In this document: positions 58,996 to 64,000 of the stretch, piece by piece
Layout of the letters: each line of letters begins with the position of its first letter
Numbering within the stretch: the first letter of the stretch is position 1
Origin: Paramarasmius palmivorus
Taxonomy: Eukaryota > Basidiomycota > Agaricomycetes > Agaricales > Marasmiaceae
Assembly (NCBI GenBank): GCA_037176845.1
Contig: JAYKXP010000080.1
Coordinates: forward strand, 186,001-250,000
Reading direction: 5' to 3'
DNA: 64,000 nt
The notes under the pieces: model-generated
Told to the model about the DNA's origin: nothing
Database searches by the model: none
What the model saw: only the letters and a program-made list of their open reading frames with translations
Position numbers and translations under genes: made by a program

Positions 58996-60111
58996 TCGAG
59001 ACCACCGTTTATATTGCAACAAAAAGAAATCACAATTTTTCCTTTTCGAGCTCAACTTTCTGGGACATGTCATCTCTCTGGCTGGAAATAAGCCCGACAA
59101 ATCTAAGGTAGAGAAGATTAAGTCCTGGCCTAAGCCTAAATGCCCTGGTGACATCCGGGCATTCTTGGGTCTCACATGCTATCTGGCCTCGTTCTTGCGG
59201 AATCTCGCAGAATACACTCATGTAATTTCTCCTCTTACAGCACTATCAGACCATGACTGGCCTGGGTGGTCAGAGACGTTTGATACTGCCTTCAAGAAAA
59301 TCAAGGAGTTGGTCACTTCTGCTGATTGTCTTACGGTGATTGATCATAACAATCCTGGTGAAAACCACATTTGGGTTACCACCGATGCTTCGGACTGGCG
59401 AACTGGTGCAGTTCTTGCTTGGGGCCCCACATTGGAGACTGCACGACCAGTGGCTTTCAACTCAATGCAGCTCAAAGGCACACAACTGTGGTACCCGGTC
59501 CATGAGAAAGAGCTTCTAGCTATTGTCCGTGCCCTAAAGAAATTTAAAGCGGACCTGCTGGGTGAAAGATTCACTATTTATACTGATCACCATACTCTGG
59601 AGAGCTTCACGACACAGAAATCTCTTTCACACCGTCAGGCCCGCTGGCTTGAGGAACTCTCACAGTTTGACATGGAGATCTGTTATATCAAGGGTGAAGA
59701 TAATATAATATGGTGGCTGATGTGCTTTCCCGCCTTCCTGAGGATGACACTGAGCCTGTATCTGACTGTGACCCCTCTGGGATTGCGAATTGGCAGGCAT
59801 GGATGCTTCGAGGCACTTCTGCTGCGGTCCATGTCTCTTCGGTTAGTGCAGATGTGGCATTGTTAGGCGCTATTCGTGAAGGATACACATCTGATGAGTT
59901 CTGGAAGAAATTCATCACCGGTCAATGTATACTGCCCTCGGGAGGGGAAATTGATGGATTATGGTATATTGGATCACGTCTACTTGTGCCTCGCACTGGG
60001 AATGTTTGTGAGGATTTATTCCACTTGGCCCACAATGTATTCGACCACTCTGGTTCTGATAAGGCATATGAGATTTTCTGTGACTCATTCTACTGGCCTA
60101 ATATGTGCCGG
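58996..60111 (+). pseudogene. Ty3 pol: RT end, RNase H and start of integrase
   Basis: RT thumb and connection (LNFLGHVISLAGNKPDKSK, RAFLGLTCYLASFLRN), RNase H (TTDASDWRTGAVLAWG, HEKELLAIVRALKKF, TDHHTLESF) and the start of integrase (FDHSGSDKAYEIFCDSFYW). Near 59703 a 5-bp duplication (ATAAT twice) shifts the frame; the second frame resumes at MVADVLSRLPEDD. Cut at 60111 by an LTR-like element. Confidence 0.85.
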
Positions 60112-61771
60112 TAATACCACTTAGTTTTGGTGAAATCACCTAATACTATGACTGCTCTCAGTGTACAAAAGCACTCTACTGTGGCGTAGTTGTGCAAGTG
60201 TGGTTTGGCGTGATCAGAGTTGCCACACTTAGAGATATCTACTCAAGCTTGGTCTCAAGAGAGGTAAAATCACTTCTATTCGTCGAAGTTCTAGGAAAGT
60301 ACACCCGTATAGATGCATAATAGGGTTGTCCTTGCTTCTATAAGCTAGGAAATAAGGCACCAAGGGCTATATGAAGCTGGTCTTGGTTCGATCTAAACTG
60401 CCTCGAGTGATCTGACTCTCTCTAAGGTAAAACTACAGCACAACTGCTGGAAAACAGCCACTAAAACTGTCTTCTATAAAGCACGCAAGCAAGGAAGCTC
60501 AGCCACCAAAACCGAGGCCTTCTCTACGATGCTAAAGTGTAACCCAACTGGTTAAAACACTTCCAGAACGCCACCAAGACGAACTAGTATAAAGTTTCAC
60601 TAATAGGAGAAGTGTAGAGCAATACACAAAGCCAACAACTTGGTCTTTATCGCGACCTCTCAAGTTCTTGTCTGCAGTAAGATCTCAACTAGTCTTCTCA
60701 ATAAGGCTAGGGCCTGACTTGGGTAGAGTTCTGATCGGACAATAGCAATCTATTTGTACGATAACCACATACAACGCGTAACGTGCAAGTGAGGGGCAGA
60801 ATCCTCTGCAGTCCCCGTACATTTGGTGTCCTTTTTATACTGTCCAAGGTGAATAAACTGAATAATAGGTAATCTGAGTCAGAATAACTGCGGAACGAGA
60901 TGGAAAAGAGATGAAACAGAGTTGGGAGAGAGATACAACGAGAAAATATACATATCAGGGAAATCTATAGGTCACAACGTCCATATATGGCGCAAATAGC
61001 ATGACGAGCGAGTAGTAACACTCTGTTTTAAGGTACAGGAGTTGAATCCTGGCCGACGGGTAGGCGTTTAGCCTTTATAAAATTTTCTTTTCCATGCGCC
61101 AAGCGCTTTTCCACCAATCGGAGGCCTGGTAGGGTCCTCCCGAGCTCCTCATCACTCAACACCGTTCCTCCACATAACGCCGCCTCTCAATTTTCTTATC
61201 CACTCCATGTGGACGTGTTCCAATAAGGTATATCAGAGGGAATCTGCTTCTGCCACCGTAACAACAGTTTGAACAGCTTTGCCTCCACTCCGATCAATAG
61301 GTTCAACTTCAGCCGACAGGTCTCTAGACCCTTGCTGTATCCGGCATTGGTGATTTCCGATCAGTTTCCCCCTCTGCCATCAGTCCCGAGTGATGCCCGA
61401 GCCAGTATAACTCTTCTGGGTGTATGAAGGGGTAAACTAACTTGTAAGAATCCCTTTGGTGCGTCCGGTAGGTGATCTAGGTGTAGTCCGTAGTGAATTC
61501 ACTTAAGGACCTTCTCCCTACAGTTTTCAGGAGGTGATTGTACTTCGACAACCACTGGTAGAAGTAAAAGTGGTGGCCAGATACCCATGTGGGGCGTACC
61601 ATGTACCAGGATCCACTAATATAACCACCTAAAACACCTTCCGTCCAATGATTAGCTATTCAGGGCTCATACTAGTCCTTCTATAACCATTATGTGTTTA
61701 TGCAACAATGATAAAGTGCAAAACTAGTGTATTTGCGTTCGAAAAAGAAGTGATTAAAGTCAGGCGTATCA
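60112..61771 (-). mobile_element. LTR-like element, copy 3, inserted in the integrase zinc finger
   Basis: 1660 bp, diverged from copies 1 and 2 but with related ends: on the minus strand TGATACGCCTGAC at the start and GTGGTATTA at the end. CCGG lies on both sides (60108-60111 and 61772-61775). Removing it joins FYWPNMCR with DLQKYYIPGCEGC exactly. A TATA box after GGACAG is conserved on the minus strand (about 60832-60846). Confidence 0.85.
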
Positions 61772-63271
61772 CCGGGATCTTCAGAAGTACTATATTCCGG
61801 GATGCGAAGGATGTGCCCGCAACAAGTCATCAACACGTAAACTAGCTGGAAGTGGGTTGGAGTGAACCTCCAACATGGCGAGTTCGAGCTACTTAATGGG
61901 TTCTTTTATCTTGATGATACATACCCTGAACAATGTGTAAGTCTAGATGTACTGTAGCAGGATTAAAAAAATAAAAGACTGTCAAAAAAAGAGAGCCAAA
62001 AAAAGGCCGAAAAGCCTGATCCAATCCAAACAAAAAGCAGCAGTGCAATTTTCGTGGGAGAATTTTCATGATAGATGTACATCAAATCCCACCATAAAGA
62101 ACGAGCTCTACATTTCATTCCGAACTCATAACCATATGGCCCTGCTCACCCTTTGCCAGTTCCAGATGATTGTGGTTCTTCCATAGCTATGGATTTTGTT
62201 GGCCCTTTGCCTGAAGAGAATAGGTTCAATTGTATCCTGTCTATGACTTGCCATTTGGGTTCCAACATTCACATTGTGCCTTGCTGCTCAATGATCTTGG
62301 CGAAAGAGGCAGCTGCATTGTTCTTTGACAACTGGTACTGCGAAAACGGTCTACCAGCTGAAATTGTGGTGGACCATGATAAACTTTGGATCAGCACCTT
62401 TTGGAAGACATTACAACGGCTTTCCGGTGTCTGCTTGGCTCTTTCTTTGTCATTCCATCCTGAGACGGATGGGTCAAGTGAGTGTTCTAACAAGTCTGTT
62501 GTACAATCAATTCGTTTCTATGTCGACTGAGCCCAGCATGGATGGGTTCGAGTGTTACCGTGTATTCAGTTTGCTTTGATGAACACTGCTAACAACCCTA
62601 CTGGTTTCTCAGGCTTCCAACTTCATCTGGGAAGGTCACTGCATGTGATGCCTCCCCTCACAGGTTCTGACAACCTCAGTGGCGATGCTAGGTCTGCTGC
62701 TGATGTTATTGAGCAGCTCAGAATTGATACAATGGATGCACAGGATTCCTTGTTATGTGCGAAGGTTGATCAGGCACACTAGATCAATAAGCACCATTCA
62801 CAGGACTGCTGCTTCGTGGCTGGCGATAAGGTATGGCTAGCAACGAAAAATAGATGCTGTGATTACCTCCAAAAGGATAAGCATTGAGTTGCAAAATTTG
62901 TGTCTCAATTTGATGGTCCATATGTGGTGGCGAAGGCCCATCCAGAACTGTCTACATATACATTGTCCATGCCTCATGCACACAAGAATGCCTGTGTCAC
63001 TTTCCATTTGTCACATCTTAAACCTTGGACACCGAATGATGACATCCTCTTCCCACAAAGATCTTATTCGAAGCCAGGCCCCATTGTGACCAAGAATGGT
63101 GTAGAAGAGTTCTTTATTGATCGTATCTTAGACAAGCATAAATGTGGCCGTGGTTGGCAGTACCTTGTTTGCTGGACTGGTTTCAGCCTGGAAGATGACA
63201 AATGACTTCTAGGAAAAGAACTCAATGAATGTGCTGCGCTTGATGTTTGGCTTGAATCTCATCCCCACTGA
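61772..63271 (+). pseudogene. Ty3 integrase core and chromodomain, with stops
   Basis: Continues with the HHCC zinc finger (IPGCEGCARNKSS), then after the 290-bp insertion the integrase core (AMDFVGPLPEENRF, IVVDHDKLWISTFW, SFHPETDGSSE), where the three catalytic acids are still seen, and ends with a chromodomain (VEEFFIDRILDKHK, WQYLVCWTGFSLEDD). From 62140 to 63271 a single frame has four premature stops, at 62528, 62780, 62885 and 63203, and no indels. Not functional. Confidence 0.85.
61850..62139. mobile_element. 290-bp insertion in integrase, origin unknown
   Basis: Without it, integrase reads KLAG then PAHPLPVPDD in frame. TGG occurs at both junctions (61847-61849 and 62137-62139). The insert has an A-rich part (about 61965-62040) and a sequence close to a pol III B box (GAGTTCGAGCT near 61888). 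No inverted ends. It might be a SINE-like or filler sequence. Confidence 0.6.
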
Positions 63272-63310
63272 CCTTTCTCTCTCTTTTTCATTAGTGGTGC
63301 TCTTCTTCAT

Positions 63311-63323
63311 GGATGGGGGAGAG
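63311..63323 (+). promoter_or_regulatory. Polypurine tract of the Ty3 element
   Basis: GGATGGGGGAGAG lies directly before the TG of the 3' LTR, as needed for plus-strand priming. Confidence 0.7.
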
Positions 63324-63361
63324 TGCAAGCCCACTTGCATTTAGCGCCCTGACTGACACCT
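63324..63361 (+). repeat. Start of the 3' LTR, truncated
   Basis: Matches the first 38 bp of the 5' LTR at 36 positions, then the sequence diverges. The rest of the 3' LTR was lost or replaced. Confidence 0.7.
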
Positions 63362-64000
63362 AGTGATGCCAACAGGTCGGCTACAGTTGTGCCCGGTTTG
63401 AACCGTGAGCCTTGTGACGGCTCATGGCCTGGGGCCGTTAATGTGCTTAACCGCTCAGCATCAAACCAGTTCAAACCAGCTAAGCCAACGGCTCAACCCC
63501 TTATTTACACTGTTGGAGATTGTAAACCACTTTAAGTACCCTGAGGTTCAAGAGGGGTTGAATACATCAATGATCATTACACTAGGAGTACTATACCTCA
63601 CTGAGATATGCACATACAACCAAAAAATTCAATCCCCAACAATGGCTACATGAGTGAATTGAAAATTATATAGAGTTACGGCACATGTCTGTAAAAGTGC
63701 GTGGGTACAAGTGCCAGACTGAATATTACCCAGCAGTTCCTAGCCAGTGCACAGACTGACCGATAAAAGGACTGCCAATTGTCCAAAGATGTGTTTTTCA
63801 TCCTCAGTGATTAGCAACACCAGGCCGCTTGGCCCAAGGAATATATCACATAGGCCAAGATTTTGTTTGTACATGTTGTTTTCAGTGGGAAAGGGAGCCT
63901 TTCCCAACCAAAACAACATACACAAATAAAGATCTACTTTAGGCGGCACCACAAAGTCTAAATACATGACAGTGAAATAGGGAGAGGTAACAAATAAATG
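63362..64000. other. Unassigned DNA after the Ty3 element
   Basis: 640 bp with short frames only. The first 140 bp hold several partly repeated words such as CGGCTCA and AACCAG. No gene is supported. Confidence 0.3.

Larger units (their letters stand above)
50213..63361 (+). mobile_element. Ty3/Gypsy chromovirus-type LTR retrotransposon, inactive, with nested insertions
   Basis: Order: 5' LTR start (TGCAAGCCCACTTGC at 50213), gag remnant, protease, RT, RNase H, integrase, chromodomain, polypurine tract, start of the 3' LTR (same sequence at 63324). The two LTR starts match at 36 of 38 positions; both differences are G/A. The 3' LTR breaks off after 38 bp. Inside lie a Tc1/mariner-like transposon, two LTR-like copies and a 290-bp insertion. 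About 6.4 kb of original element remain. Confidence 0.85.

Overview
The window is a stretch of nuclear DNA from a filamentous basidiomycete, most likely an Agaricomycete. Genes are compact and broken by many short introns of about 45-60 nt. The protein families point the same way: GCNA-type SprT protease, a UVRAG/Vps38 homologue, a copper-fist factor, a DUF6699-type protein, a chromodomain Ty3 retrotransposon and a fungal Tc1/mariner-like transposase. No tRNA, rRNA or CRISPR array was found. Exon models were built by hand from splice signals, reading phase and protein family motifs; no alignment was run.

Positions 1-43.5 kb are a gene-dense housekeeping region with 18 recognisable or well-supported genes. 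In order: cytochrome b561-type membrane protein (partial, -), GCNA/SprT protease (+), cytochrome P450 (-), ribosomal protein S29 (+), Pumilio/PUF RNA-binding protein (-), UVRAG/Vps38 (-), an unrecognised coiled-coil/acidic protein (+), copper-fist regulator (+), UBE2W-like E2 (-), hydroxymethylbilane synthase (-), TMEM184/OST-alpha membrane protein (+), FAD-dependent amine-oxidase-like protein (+), PARP2-like ADP-ribosyltransferase (-), MFAP1 splicing factor (-), proteasome assembly factor UMP1/POMP (-), GID1/RanBPM E3 subunit (+), ISA-type iron-sulfur assembly protein (+), DUF6699-type protein (-) and an Rvs167-like BAR-SH3 protein (-). Several pairs are divergent with short shared promoters (UVRAG/unknown 104 bp, UMP1/GID1 182 bp, HMBS/TMEM184 332 bp). 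Gene structure is unusual in detail: four host genes appear to use GC-AG introns, two have a first coding exon that is only the ATG, and there are coding exons of 9, 11, 11, 15 and 16 nt.

Positions 43.66-64 kb are a nested transposon cluster with almost no host coding capacity. The left part (43663-48559) is a non-autonomous terminal-inverted-repeat element carrying a long hairpin. It was hit by an LTR-like element (44818-48461), which was itself hit by a different 1.8-kb TG...CA element. The right part is a dead Ty3/Gypsy chromovirus (50213-63361). It carries a complete-looking 2.9-kb Tc1/mariner-like transposon in its 5' LTR, two further copies of the LTR-like family (one in RT, one in the integrase zinc finger) and a 290-bp insertion. 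Reading across the insertions restores the pol reading frame exactly, so the boundaries and 4-bp target duplications are well defined. The Ty3 element is also inactivated by loss of the RT catalytic motif, a 5-bp duplication and premature stops that all fit C-to-T or G-to-A change.

The host genes do not form one pathway. Common themes are ubiquitin/proteasome (UMP1, GID1, UBE2W), genome maintenance (GCNA, PARP) and membrane traffic (UVRAG, BAR-SH3). No wholly new system was found. The most interesting items are the transposase with a very long second-D-to-E spacing and a cysteine-rich insert, the 4-bp-TSD LTR-like family, and the concentration of non-canonical introns.
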